Part shown: positions 54,735-63,969 of the stretch, one piece after another | Position numbering within the stretch: position 1 is the first letter of the stretch | Layout: each line of letters starts with the position of its first letter | Source: Endozoicomonas sp. G2_2 | Lineage (GTDB): Bacteria; Pseudomonadota; Gammaproteobacteria; Nevskiales; Salinisphaeraceae | Length of the DNA: 64,000 nucleotides | Reading direction: 5' to 3' | Assembly: GCF_017744135.1 (NCBI RefSeq) | Contig: NZ_JAGHQU010000005.1 | Location: 223,542 to 287,541, forward strand | Program-made: the position numbers and the translations under genes | Notes under the pieces: generated by a model | Seen by the model: only the letters and a program-made list of their open reading frames with translations | Databases searched by the model: none | What the model was told of the DNA's origin: nothing

Positions 54735-56945
54735 ATGAGTGATCGCCCGCTACGCTTCACCGAAGCCGAGGCCACCGTCGACTGGATCATCGAGACCGTC
54801 GGCCACGATATCCGCGTGGGTGCGCCGCTGGGGCTGGGTAAGCCGGCCACGCTGCTCAATGCCCTCTATGCCCGGGCCAAGGCCAACCCCGCGATTCGGC
54901 TGAGTATTCTCACGGCGCTGTCGCTGGACGTGCCACACGCCTCAAGTGAGCTGGAACGGCGGCTCATGGATCCGATCGTCGAGCGCGTGTTCGAGGACTA
55001 TCCGGGCCTGCACTACTTGCAGGACGTGCGTACCGGCGCACTGCCGGACAATGTCACCGTTTCGGAATTCTTCTTTCAGCCCGGTTCCATGCTCGGCAAC
55101 GAGCACGCCCAGCGTCACTATCGTTCGGTGAACTACACCCACGTGGCGCGCGACCTGATCGACTCGGGCGTGAACGTGCTCATGCAGATGGGCGCGCCGG
55201 GGCCCGACGACAGCTGTTTTTCTCTGTCCAGCAATACCGATGTCACCCTCGACCTGGTCCCCGTGGTCGAAGCCATGCGCGAACGCGGCGAGCCGATCTG
55301 GGTGGTGGGCCAGCTCAACGCGCGCATGCCGATGATGACGCGCAGCGCCCTGGTGGATGCCTCGCTGGCGGATGCCGTGTTCGAGGGCGAGGCCGCCAGC
55401 TTCAAGCCGTTCGGCGCGCCCGCCATGCCGGTCGCGCCCGCCGACTACGCGATCGGCCTGCGCGTATCGAGCCTGATCGCCGACGGCGGCACGCTCCAGA
55501 TCGGCATCGGCTCGTTGTCGGATGCGATCGCCTACAGTTGCGATCTGCGCCACAACCACAATGCCGACTACCAGGCGCTGATGGCCGGCATCGACCGCAG
55601 CGACGACGAGGGCGCGCTGATCGAGGCGATCGGCGGCCTCGAGCCATTCGTGCAGGGCCTCTACGGCTGTACCGAGATGCTGGTCGAGGCCTATATCCAG
55701 ATGTATCGCGCGGGCGTGATCTCGCGTCCGGTCTACGACGACATCGGCATTCAGAAGCTGCTCGATAGGGGCGCGATCGGCACCGACGTCAACGCGACCA
55801 CGCTGGCGGCGCTGCGCGACGCTGGCGATCTGCGCAGCCAGCTCGACGAAACGGACGTGGCGCGGCTCAAGCATATCGGCGTGTTTCACGACCGCGTGTC
55901 GCTACGCGCTCGCGAACTCGACGCCGGCGATGGCGGCGCGACCATCGCCGCCGATCTCGACGACGACGAGGCCCGCGCCGCGATCGAAACGCGCTGCCTG
56001 GGCGACCGGCTCAAGGGCGCCACGCTCGTGCATGGCGGTTTCTTTCTCGGGCCGAACAGCTTCTACGACGCCCTGCATGATCTCGACGACCACGAGCGCG
56101 AGCTGTTTCACATGACCAGCGTCGGCGAGATCAACGAGCTCTACGGCAACGAAGCCCTGCGCCGCGGCCAGCGCCGGCAATCGCGCTTCGTGAACACCGC
56201 GATCAAGGCGACGTTGTCTGGCGCCATCGCCTCGGACGGACTCGAAAGCGGACAGGTGCTGTCCGGCGTGGGTGGCCAGTACAACTTCGTTTCCCAGGCG
56301 CACGCGCTCGACGACGGCCGGTCGATCATCTGCGTGCGCGCGGTGCGGCAATCCAGCGATGGTTCCGAGTCGAACATCGTCGCCCACTATGCGCACACGA
56401 CGATCCCGCGCCATCTGCGCGATATCGTGGTCACCGAATACGGTGTGGCCGACCTGCGTGGCAAGACCGATGAACAGGTCGCCAGGGCGCTCATCGAGAT
56501 CGCCGACGCGCGCTTCCAGGACGAGCTGCGCAGTTCGGCCGTTGCCGCCGGCAAGCTGGCCCGCGATTACCAGGTGCCGATAAGCGCGCGCCGCAACACG
56601 CCCGAGAACGTCGGGCGCTGGCTGGCCGCGGAACAGGCCCGGGGCCGGTTCGAGCCGTACCCGTACGGCAGTGATTTCACCGAAATCGAACGCGCGCTCA
56701 TCGGTGCGCTCAGGAAGCTGCAGGGCGGCTCGGCAGGCCAGACGCTGTCGCAGTTCGTGCGCCATGCCTCGCGCCTGGCAAGCCTGCCGGTCGCGGCCGC
56801 GCCCTATCTGGAACGCATGGGTCTGGAGCGCCCGCGCAGCCTGCGCGAGTCGCTTTATGCGCGCCTGGTCACGCTGGCGCTGATCAATGACGGCGTGATC
56901 GACGCAAACGACGACGAAACCGAAGACAGCGACCACGGCGCATGA
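54735..56945 (+). CDS. Acetyl-CoA hydrolase/transferase family protein
   Basis: The 736-residue protein is a class I CoA-transferase. It begins with a domain containing LGLGKPATLLNALYARA, and continues with MQMGAPGPDDSC, ALIEAIGG and a C-terminal acetyl-CoA hydrolase domain (GVGGQYNFVSQAHALDDGRS, VVTEYGVADLRGKTD, QVARALIEIAD). The family moves CoA between acids or hydrolyses acyl-CoA. It is longer than the typical 500-540 residues, with an insert (about 380-440; ELDAGDGGATIAADLDDDEA) and a C-terminal helical extension. Its stop overlaps the MoxR ATG. Confidence 0.8.
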   Translation: MSDRPLRFTEAEATVDWIIETVGHDIRVGAPLGLGKPATLLNALYARAKANPAIRLSILTALSLDVPHASSELERRLMDPIVERVFEDYPGLHYLQDVRTGALPDNVTVSEFFFQPGSMLGNEHAQRHYRSVNYTHVARDLIDSGVNVLMQMGAPGPDDSCFSLSSNTDVTLDLVPVVEAMRERGEPIWVVGQLNARMPMMTRSALVDASLADAVFEGEAASFKPFGAPAMPVAPADYAIGLRVSSLIADGGTLQIGIGSLSDAIAYSCDLRHNHNADYQALMAGIDRSDDEGALIEAIGGLEPFVQGLYGCTEMLVEAYIQMYRAGVISRPVYDDIGIQKLLDRGAIGTDVNATTLAALRDAGDLRSQLDETDVARLKHIGVFHDRVSLRARELDAGDGGATIAADLDDDEARAAIETRCLGDRLKGATLVHGGFFLGPNSFYDALHDLDDHERELFHMTSVGEINELYGNEALRRGQRRQSRFVNTAIKATLSGAIASDGLESGQVLSGVGGQYNFVSQAHALDDGRSIICVRAVRQSSDGSESNIVAHYAHTTIPRHLRDIVVTEYGVADLRGKTDEQVARALIEIADARFQDELRSSAVAAGKLARDYQVPISARRNTPENVGRWLAAEQARGRFEPYPYGSDFTEIERALIGALRKLQGGSAGQTLSQFVRHASRLASLPVAAAPYLERMGLERPRSLRESLYARLVTLALINDGVIDANDDETEDSDHGA

Positions 56946-57835
56946 CCGGCGCGAACCCGACAAGGCGCTTCGACAGCCCCGAAGCGCTCGACGCCGCGCT
57001 CGTCGATCAGGCCTATATCACCGATTCCGAGCTGCGCATGACGCTCTATCTGGCCATGGCGCTGGGCAAACCCTTGTTGGTGGAAGGCCCGGCGGGCGTC
57101 GGCAAGACCGAGATCGCGCGTGCGCTCGCGGCAGCGCTGGATACGCGCCTCATCCGCCTGCAGTGCTATGAAGGCCTGGACGCGGCCCAGGCGCTCTATG
57201 AATGGGACTATCCGCGCCAGTTGCTCGAAATCCGGTTGCAGGAAGCCGCCGGCGCGTCGGTGGACACCCTGCGCGCCAGTCTTTACAGCGACGACTTCCT
57301 GCTCGAGCGCCCGCTGCTCGCCGCGCTGCGCCGCAGCCCGCCCCCGGTGCTGCTCGTCGACGAACTCGACCGTGCGGACGAGGCGTTCGAGAGTTTCCTG
57401 CTCGAAATCCTCTCCGAGTGGCAGATCAGCATTCCCGAATACGGCACGGTGCGCGCGGCCGTGCCGCCGGTGGTGGTGATCACGGGCAATCGCACGCGTG
57501 CCCTGGCCGAAGCCACGCGCCGGCGCTGTCTCTATCTCTGGCTGGATTATCCGGATCGCGCCAAGGAACGCGCCGTGCTCGAACGCCGGCTGCCCGGCAT
57601 CGACACGACGCTCGCCGATGCCATCGTCGACTATCTGGCCTGGGCCCGGGGCCAGGATTTGCTCAAGACGCCGGGCCTGTCGGAAACACTGGACTGGGCA
57701 GCCGCCCTGATCGAGATCGGCGCGGCGGATCTCGACAACGCCCAGGTCCCCGCCACGCTCGGCGCGCTGTTCAAGGACCCGGCCGATATCGACGCGATGC
57801 GAGAACGCCTCGCGGCATACCGCGGTGGGCACTGA
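56942..57835 (+). CDS. MoxR-type AAA+ ATPase
   Basis: The 297-residue protein is a MoxR ATPase: Walker A VEGPAGVGKTEIARAL (about 43-58), Walker B VLLVDELDRADEAFESFLLEIL (split in description: LLVDELDR), sensor 1 VVITGNRTRALAEATRRRCLYLW. MoxR proteins act with VWA partners to help metal cofactor insertion or protein activation. The start ATG overlaps the upstream stop (ATGA). The following VWA gene overlaps its end by 11 bp, so the three genes form one translational unit. Confidence 0.88.
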   Translation: MTGANPTRRFDSPEALDAALVDQAYITDSELRMTLYLAMALGKPLLVEGPAGVGKTEIARALAAALDTRLIRLQCYEGLDAAQALYEWDYPRQLLEIRLQEAAGASVDTLRASLYSDDFLLERPLLAALRRSPPPVLLVDELDRADEAFESFLLEILSEWQISIPEYGTVRAAVPPVVVITGNRTRALAEATRRRCLYLWLDYPDRAKERAVLERRLPGIDTTLADAIVDYLAWARGQDLLKTPGLSETLDWAAALIEIGAADLDNAQVPATLGALFKDPADIDAMRERLAAYRGGH

Positions 57836-59006
57836 AGCGTCCGATCGCGGCGCGAGCGGGGACTGGTCGCTCGCGCAGGGCGTGGCCGCCTTCGCCGGCG
57901 AATTACGTGCCCAGGGGGCGATCGTCAGCCCGGCTGAAAGCGCCGACGCCCTGGCTGCACTGCGCGCGCTGCCGATGCTGGACAAGGGCCGCTTCGCGCG
58001 CGTCTTGCGGGCCTGCATGGCGAAAACGCCCGAGGATCGCGCCCGTTTTGACGTGGCCTTTCGGCGTTTCTGGGGCGCGATCGACGCCACGCCTGCACAG
58101 GTGGTCGATGCCGACCCCGAGGCCGATACGAGCGACGACAGCGCGACGCCTGTTCGCGCGGCCGCCGAACGGACCGAGCCCGAACCGGCGCGCGCGCAAG
58201 CGGTCGAGCAGGCGCGCAGCGATGGCCCCAACGACGGCGCCAGCGGCGAGCAGCGTGCGATGCGGGCCGATCTGGGCGCCATCGACGATCATGAACGTGC
58301 GGCGATGGAGCGGCTCATACGCACGCTGGGCCGCCAGCTCGCCCGACGCGCCGCACGGCGCTGGCGTCAACGCAGGCGCGGTGCGCTTGACCTGCGTGCG
58401 AGCCTGCGCGGTGCGATCGCGCGCGGCGGCGAAGTGATGGCGTTCAAGCGTCGCTACCGGCCGCGGGAACGGCCTCGGCTGGTGGTGTTCGCCGACGTCA
58501 GCTACTCGATGGACGCCTACAGCCGGTTCTTTCTGTGTTTCGTGCACGCCTTCGGCCAGGTGTTTCGATCGATCGAAAGCTTCGTGTTCAGTACCCGGTT
58601 GTCGCGGGTCAGCCAGGCCCTGGCGCAGGGGCGTGTCGAATCCGCTCTGGCGCGGTTGGCCGATACGGTCGAGGACTGGGCCGGGGGTACGCGGATCGCC
58701 ACGTCGCTGGAAGCGTTTCTCTTTCGCCACGCGGACTCCATGCTCGATCGCAATACCGTCGTGATGATCGTGTCCGACGGCTGGGACAGCGACGAGCCGG
58801 CGTGCCTGCAGGCGGCTCTGAAAGAATTGCGCGGCCGTTGCCGCGCGCTCATCTGGCTCGATCCATTGATGGACCACCCGCGTTATTTCACGAGTGCGCT
58901 GGGCGTGCAGCATGACTCGCCGCATGTCGATCTCTGTGCGCCGGCGCGAGATCTCGATGGACTCGTGCGGTTGGTGGATCGGCTTTCGCGAGAGCGGTTG
59001 GTCTAG
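57825..59006 (+). CDS. VWA-domain protein of the CoxE family
   Basis: The 393-residue protein has a VWA domain (about 215-390) with MIDAS motif VFADVSYSMDAYS (DxSxS), a middle TRIATSLEAFL and VSDGWDSDEP. The N-terminal half contains an acidic and Ala-rich linker (about 95-150). CoxE-type proteins help mature CO dehydrogenase with MoxR-like CoxD. No CO dehydrogenase is in the window. The GTG at 57825 overlaps the MoxR end by 11 bp. The partner target is not known. Confidence 0.88.
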   Translation: MGTEASDRGASGDWSLAQGVAAFAGELRAQGAIVSPAESADALAALRALPMLDKGRFARVLRACMAKTPEDRARFDVAFRRFWGAIDATPAQVVDADPEADTSDDSATPVRAAAERTEPEPARAQAVEQARSDGPNDGASGEQRAMRADLGAIDDHERAAMERLIRTLGRQLARRAARRWRQRRRGALDLRASLRGAIARGGEVMAFKRRYRPRERPRLVVFADVSYSMDAYSRFFLCFVHAFGQVFRSIESFVFSTRLSRVSQALAQGRVESALARLADTVEDWAGGTRIATSLEAFLFRHADSMLDRNTVVMIVSDGWDSDEPACLQAALKELRGRCRALIWLDPLMDHPRYFTSALGVQHDSPHVDLCAPARDLDGLVRLVDRLSRERLV

Positions 59007-59087
59007 ATCCTATTGTCGGGAGCTGGTGTTGGACGGCGTTGGCATCTTTCCGTGATTGTTCCCAAAGACTTGCCGTTCTCCGGCTAA

Positions 59088-59141
59088 GAGTTTTTCGGAA
59101 CTCACGAGTTCGTCGAGTTTTTCGGAACTCACGAGTTCGTC
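59088..59141 (+). repeat. Tandem 27-bp repeat, two exact copies
   Basis: Positions 59088-59114 and 59115-59141 are identical. Each unit begins GAGTTTTTCGG and contains the short palindrome GAACTC-AC-GAGTTC. It lies just outside the mirrored-end element. Confidence 0.9.
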
Positions 59142-59153
59142 GCACCTGTTGTT

Positions 59154-59767
59154 TCGCACTGCAGTGCGACTCACTTTCTTTTGCTTGTCCAAAAGAAAGT
59201 AAGCAAAGGAAAAGGACACCCGGGTTGCGCGCCGGCGCGAAACGCGCCGGTGCACTGCGATGCTCGGTCCGAAGGGACGCGGCCAGAACTCGGATCGCTT
59301 TGGCGATCCTCAGACATGCTGGCCGCACCGGCGCAATGCGCCGGACACCCTTCGGCCCTGTGCTTCTCGTCGTTTCACACGGGGCCCGAATACAGCGCGG
59401 CCTGCCCAGCAACGGAGTTGGAACAGCTGCCAAGTCGACGTTGCGGTGTTTTGCTACGTTCCGGCCGGACTCGCCTTCGGCTTTGTCCGACGAAAATCGC
59501 TTCGCGATCTTCACGGCGAAGCGATAGCGAGCCTGTCTTGAGTCTGTATTCGGTTCCCTTGGGCGCAGCGCTGAGCAGTGGAGGCCGAAAGAGAAAAAGA
59601 CAGCCGGATGTTTGAGTCGCGCGCAGCGCGGCGAGTTTCCGGCTGTCCTCTTTCGGCCGGAGCCGCGCAGGGCACCGATGCGTAGCATCGGCGCAAGACA
59701 GGGTGTCTTTTGTTTTGGTGCCTTTTATTTGGACAAGCAAATAAAAGACACTCGCACAGCAGTGCGA
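59154..59767. repeat. Non-coding repeat element with mirrored hairpin ends
   Basis: Left end: hairpin TCGCAC/GTGCGA (59154-59169), then hairpin ACTTTCTTTTG/CAAAAGAAAGT (59173-59183/59190-59200). Right end, in mirror order: CTTTTATTTG/CAAATAAAAG (59722-59731/59738-59747), then TCGCAC/GTGCGA (59752-59767). The loops are complementary (CTTGTC and GACAAG), and GACACCC flanks both on the inner side. The middle has GC-rich palindromes and no credible gene. The whole gap 59007-59843 shows none. Similar intergenic repeats occur in other proteobacteria to my recollection. Confidence 0.75.
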
Positions 59768-59843
59768 AATCTCAGTTCTAACAAAAACTTGGCGTTGATC
59801 GAGAACTCGCGCCTTGAGCCGAGATCCGCAAAAGCATTTGCCG

Positions 59844-60947
59844 CTATTCGACCGTAAACCGCCGCGCACCAATCAACTGCCCGTCATCGGTAATAACCGC
59901 CACGCGCCAACGACCGGACGGATCGTCACCCAGTGCGAGCTTGTGGCTCCAGGCGCGATACCCGTTCTCCGGCCCGCCGCCGGTGATCTCCAGCGGAATG
60001 CGATCGACCACTTCGCCGTCGTGCGACCAGACGTGGAGCACCTGCTGCTGCAGGCCACGCGGCGCGGCAATCGCGGAAAAGGCGTAGAGGCCGTCGCCGC
60101 CGAGTTCGTCGGCCGAGAAGCGCGTGCGGTTGTCGGCCGGGGTGCGGTTGGCCACATCCACATGAAGCGTGATCGCCATGTCGGTGGCGCGCAGCGTGGC
60201 GGGCGGGATCCAGAAGCGACCGAACCAGGCCATGAAGCCGAGCGCGACCGACAGCCCCGCGAGCAGGAACCAGCGCCACCAGTGGCGTGCCTGTAGGGCA
60301 TCGTTGAAGCTGGGCAGGGCACAGACGCCCATAGCCACGGAAGCGATGGCGACCGTCTCGCCGGTGGTCAGCGAGAGCATGATCGGCCCGGCGGTGAGCA
60401 GGGCGACGAACAGGGTGAAGCCGTGAAAACCCAAAAACAGCCAGCGTCGGCCCGCGATGCCGTTCAGATAGAGCGGATCCACCGTCGATACGCCCGCGGC
60501 AACGATGAGCAACCCGGTGAACAGCGCCTGGCCACTCAGCCATGTCGTCGTTGCCAGAAAGAATGGCAGCACGAAGAACAGCGTTTCCTGGTGCAGGCAC
60601 TGGGCCGCGAAACGAACCGCGGCCTGCGGTATGCGTTCGCCGAGAAAACGCGCGAGCAGGCGACAGAGCAGGCCCTCGAACAGCAGCGCTACCCAGCCCA
60701 GCAGCATCAGCGCGGTCACCCACTGGGCCAGCGTGGCCTGACGCTCCACCAGGAAAAAGCTGGCCGCGCCCATGGCGAAGGATGCCACCGGCACCAGTCG
60801 CCGATAGCGAAAGGCGATCCGGCCGGCACGGCTGTCCAGCAGACGCGCGAAGTAGCGCTCGGCAGGGCTTGTGGCGGGCTGTTCGTCGAGGGTGTCGGTG
60901 GCCACGGGGCTTGCTTTGCGGTGGGAAATACGGCATTCGGCGCGCAT
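59844..60947 (-). CDS. Multi-pass membrane protein with C-terminal DUF2914-like domain
   Basis: The 367-residue protein has about eight membrane helices in the first 250 residues (LVPVASFAMGAASFFLV, WVTALMLLGWVALLFEGLL, ETLFFVLPFFLATTTWL, ALFTGLLIVAAGVSTV, FLGFHGFTLFVALLTAGPIML, WWRWFLLAGLSVALGFMAWF). The last 110 residues (HVDVANRTPADN to ARRFTVE) form a soluble domain with WRVAVITDDGQLIG that resembles DUF2914. The two-part layout matches proteins described as DUF5924 plus DUF2914; function unknown. Start ATG at 60947 or an internal GTG at 60902. Confidence 0.7.
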   Translation of the reverse strand: MRAECRISHRKASPVATDTLDEQPATSPAERYFARLLDSRAGRIAFRYRRLVPVASFAMGAASFFLVERQATLAQWVTALMLLGWVALLFEGLLCRLLARFLGERIPQAAVRFAAQCLHQETLFFVLPFFLATTTWLSGQALFTGLLIVAAGVSTVDPLYLNGIAGRRWLFLGFHGFTLFVALLTAGPIMLSLTTGETVAIASVAMGVCALPSFNDALQARHWWRWFLLAGLSVALGFMAWFGRFWIPPATLRATDMAITLHVDVANRTPADNRTRFSADELGGDGLYAFSAIAAPRGLQQQVLHVWSHDGEVVDRIPLEITGGGPENGYRAWSHKLALGDDPSGRWRVAVITDDGQLIGARRFTVE

Positions 60948-61127
60948 CGCGGGATGCGGCGTGCGCGATCATAGCAACGCGCGGGCTGACCGGCAGCTGA
61001 CCCTGGCCACGGCTTGCAACTCGCCGCGGTGCCCGCAGCGTAGACGACATGCGGCCGGGGCACGCGACCCCGGTGTTATCATCAGCGCTGGTCAACGACA
61101 CAGCAGTCATCGACGGTCGAAGACACC

Positions 61128-62123
<996 letters not shown>

Positions 62124-62150
62124 CTTGTCACTGCTGACTTTTTAAGGAGA

Positions 62151-62180
62151 AGCCTCGGCTGCGTGCCGGGGCTTTTTTTT
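62151..62180 (+). terminator. Rho-independent terminator of lipA
   Basis: AGCCTCGGC (62151-62159) pairs with GCCGGGGCT (62165-62173) across TGCGT with one T-G pair, followed by TTTTTTTT. Confidence 0.9.
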
Positions 62181-62264
62181 GTCAATTAATAGCCATCGCC
62201 ATATTATTGACAGCCGTTTCGCATATCAGATAGTATTTCTCGTACTTAATGTCTGGAGGCATTT

Positions 62265-62834
62265 ATGGAAGAGGGGAATTATTCGCTTGATTCGTTAAGA
62301 CAGTTTTTCGATCGAGCAGCTAATAACGGTTTAATGAACCGAAATACCGCGCAGAGTCGAAAGGCAGCTGCTAACAAGGTGCTTGGCGTACTTCCAGAGG
62401 ACGAAGTCGGTGACTTGCGGGAAGTGGACTTGGAGGATGCGTTCCGCCGTTTCCAAAATCTGGAGGGGATGTCATATAAGCCAGATAGCCTGCAGGTCTA
62501 TCAGAGCCGTCTTAGAACAGCTGTCTCGGAATTTATTTCATTCGTTGATGCGCCGGCTCAGTTTAAGCCCACCGGGAATAGACGAGGCGGAGGAAAGAAA
62601 CAGGCGAAGGGCAACGATCAGAGGACGCCCGACAGTCAGGAGGAAGTCAGTACGAGCCTCCATACGACGACATATGGGGTGAACGCAAGGCGGGACTGTA
62701 TTGCGGTGCCTGTGCCCATTCGCGAAGGGGTGACAGTCCAAATACAAGGAGTGCCGCTTGATCTGACAGCAGGAGAGGCGGGGAAAATAGCTGCGATAAT
62801 AAAGGCTTATGCGGCTACAGAAGAGCAAAAATAA
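62265..62834 (+). CDS. Accessory protein with a tyrosine-recombinase-like core-binding (SAM-like) N-terminus
   Basis: The 189-residue protein is A+T-richer than its neighbours. The first ~95 residues (DSLRQFFDRAANNGLMNRNTAQ, KVLGVL, LEDAFRRFQ, LQVYQSRLRTAVSEFISF) resemble the helical core-binding domain of tyrosine recombinases, but no catalytic R-H-R-Y domain follows. A basic linker (GNRRGGGKKQAKGN) leads to a C-terminal region CIAVPVPIREGVTVQIQG then LDLTAGEAGKIAAIIKAYA, a pattern I have seen in small proteins on islands. It may bind DNA or an integrase partner. GGAGG precedes the ATG; a strong hairpin terminator overlaps the stop. Confidence 0.65.
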   Translation: MEEGNYSLDSLRQFFDRAANNGLMNRNTAQSRKAAANKVLGVLPEDEVGDLREVDLEDAFRRFQNLEGMSYKPDSLQVYQSRLRTAVSEFISFVDAPAQFKPTGNRRGGGKKQAKGNDQRTPDSQEEVSTSLHTTTYGVNARRDCIAVPVPIREGVTVQIQGVPLDLTAGEAGKIAAIIKAYAATEEQK

Positions 62835-62862
62835 GGAGGCTCTATAGAGGAGCCTCCTTATT
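62830..62862 (+). terminator. Perfect 13-bp hairpin at the end of the 62265 gene
   Basis: AATAAGGAGGCTC (62830-62842) and GAGCCTCCTTATT (62850-62862) are exact complements with a 7-nt loop. The left arm includes the TAA stop (62832-62834). With A on the left and TTATT on the right it can end transcription in either direction. Confidence 0.8.
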
Positions 62863-62975
62863 ACGCAAGAGAATGGAAAGTCCACTTCCTTACGGTTGGC
62901 ACCATTTACGGTAGTGGATTCTCTTTAACTAATCAACGACGGAGTGTGCTTTCCCGCTTCGTTGAGGTTAATGCT

Positions 62976-63110
62976 ATGGACGAGAATCTACCTGCGCCGT
63001 CAGGCTATAAATGGGTGTATTGCCGTTTTCGGCGTGTAAAGAATAGCGATCGCTATCTTGATGCGCATGAATATGGCTATCAAGCTTGGCGGTTTTTAGT
63101 TCGCTGCTAA
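62976..63110 (+). CDS. 44-residue small protein, unrecognised
   Basis: An ATG at 62976, preceded by GAGG (about 62964), opens a 44-residue frame to TAA at 63108-63110: it begins MDENLPAPSGYKWVYCRFRR and ends AWRFLVRC. The protein is rich in Arg, Tyr and Trp, has two cysteines, and contains LDAHEYGYQAW. Like its neighbour it is A+T-richer than the surroundings and is followed by its own terminator. This argues for a real gene on an accessory segment. Function unknown. Confidence 0.55.
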   Translation: MDENLPAPSGYKWVYCRFRRVKNSDRYLDAHEYGYQAWRFLVRC

Positions 63111-63117
63111 GTTAACG

Positions 63118-63146
63118 GAGGGGGCATATAACGCCCCCTCTTCTTT
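63118..63146 (+). terminator. Rho-independent terminator of the small gene
   Basis: GAGGGGGC (63118-63125) pairs with GCCCCCTC (63133-63140) over 8 bp, followed by TTCTTT. Confidence 0.75.
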
Positions 63147-63158
63147 GGCGCTCGCGTA

Positions 63159-63548
63159 TCAGCTCATGTTCGGCTGGCCGTTGGAGGCCGACAGGCCGCC
63201 GTCGACCGGCAGGTTCACGCCGTTGACGAAGCGTGCGTCGTCGCTGGCCAGAAAGGCGATCACGTCGCCCACTTCCTCGGGCTCGGCGGCGCGCCCGGTG
63301 GGCATGCGGTCGGCGAACTTGGCCATCAGTTCGTCGTTGTCGAACATCTTGGCGGTGAGTTCACTGCGGGTCAGGCTCGGGCAGACCGCGTTCACGCGCA
63401 CGCCGTCGCCGCCATGATCCAGTGCCAACGCGCGGGTGAAGTTGGTCACCGCGCCCTTGCTGGCGTTGTAGATGCCCATGGCCCAGTCGCCGCCGATGCC
63501 GGACACCGATGACGTATTGACGATGTTGCCCCGGGTCTTGAGCAGACG
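63159..63548 (-). pseudogene. SDR-family oxidoreductase, N-terminal part missing
   Basis: Reading on the - strand the fragment begins LLKTRGNIVNTSSVSGIGGDW and continues YNASKGAV (catalytic Tyr/Lys), NAVCPSLTRS, and DDARFVNGVNLPVDGGLSA, the C-terminal half of a short-chain dehydrogenase. The first ~130 residues with the GxxxGxG dinucleotide fold are missing: sequence homology ends at about 63545, where insertion-sequence DNA begins. The gene is therefore disrupted, and the remainder should lie to the right of the insertion(s), outside the window. An apparent ATG at 63590 lies in the foreign sequence. Confidence 0.82.
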
Positions 63549-63614
63549 ACCATCCCCCACTATTGAGTAGCAGGCCGATCTGGAGTCCAATCACCCGAAG
63601 TCTGGAGATTGGAC

Positions 63615-63908
63615 ATGAAGAAGCGTTACACCGAAGAGCAGATCATCGGTTTTCTGAAGGAGGCCGAGGCCGGTACGCCGGTTAAAGAACTGTGCCGCCG
63701 GCACGGTTTTTCCGAGGCCAGCTACTACACGTGGCGGAACAAGTTCGGCGGCATGGACGTCTCGGATGCCAAGCGGCTGAAATCGCTTGAAGCCGAGAAC
63801 AGTCGCTTGAAGCGGCTGTTAGCCGAGTCGATGCTCGAAAACGAAGTCACGCGCGAGGCCTTGCGAAAAAAATGGTTCTTCGCAGATAAGCGTGAAAGGC
63901 GGCGGTGA
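63615..63908 (+). CDS. IS3-family transposase OrfA (DNA-binding subunit)
   Basis: The 97-residue protein is a typical OrfA: helix-turn-helix YTEEQIIGFLKEAEAGTPVKELCRRHGFSEASYYTWRNKFGG (given here in parts) and a leucine-zipper coiled coil AKRLKSLEAENSRLKRLLAE. Normal OrfA ends near EALRKKW with a shift into OrfB over an A tract. Here the final FFADKRERRR looks foreign, which suggests the OrfB part has been cut off by another insertion at about 63873. The ATG at 63615 follows GGAG. Confidence 0.88.
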   Translation: MKKRYTEEQIIGFLKEAEAGTPVKELCRRHGFSEASYYTWRNKFGGMDVSDAKRLKSLEAENSRLKRLLAESMLENEVTREALRKKWFFADKRERRR

Positions 63909-63969
63909 CCGCATGGCTTAAGCTTGGATTGCTACCACGCATTCCAGGCAACCAAGAAAGGCCACCGCC

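Noticed and set aside
59039..59615. Several open frames in the 59-kb repeat region
   Set aside because: They run through palindromes and are of the kind often misannotated in this repeat type; no start signals or motifs.
63866..63872. Programmed -1 frameshift of the IS3 element at AAAAAAA
   Set aside because: Both shifted frames meet a stop within 16 codons, so an OrfAB fusion cannot form in this copy.
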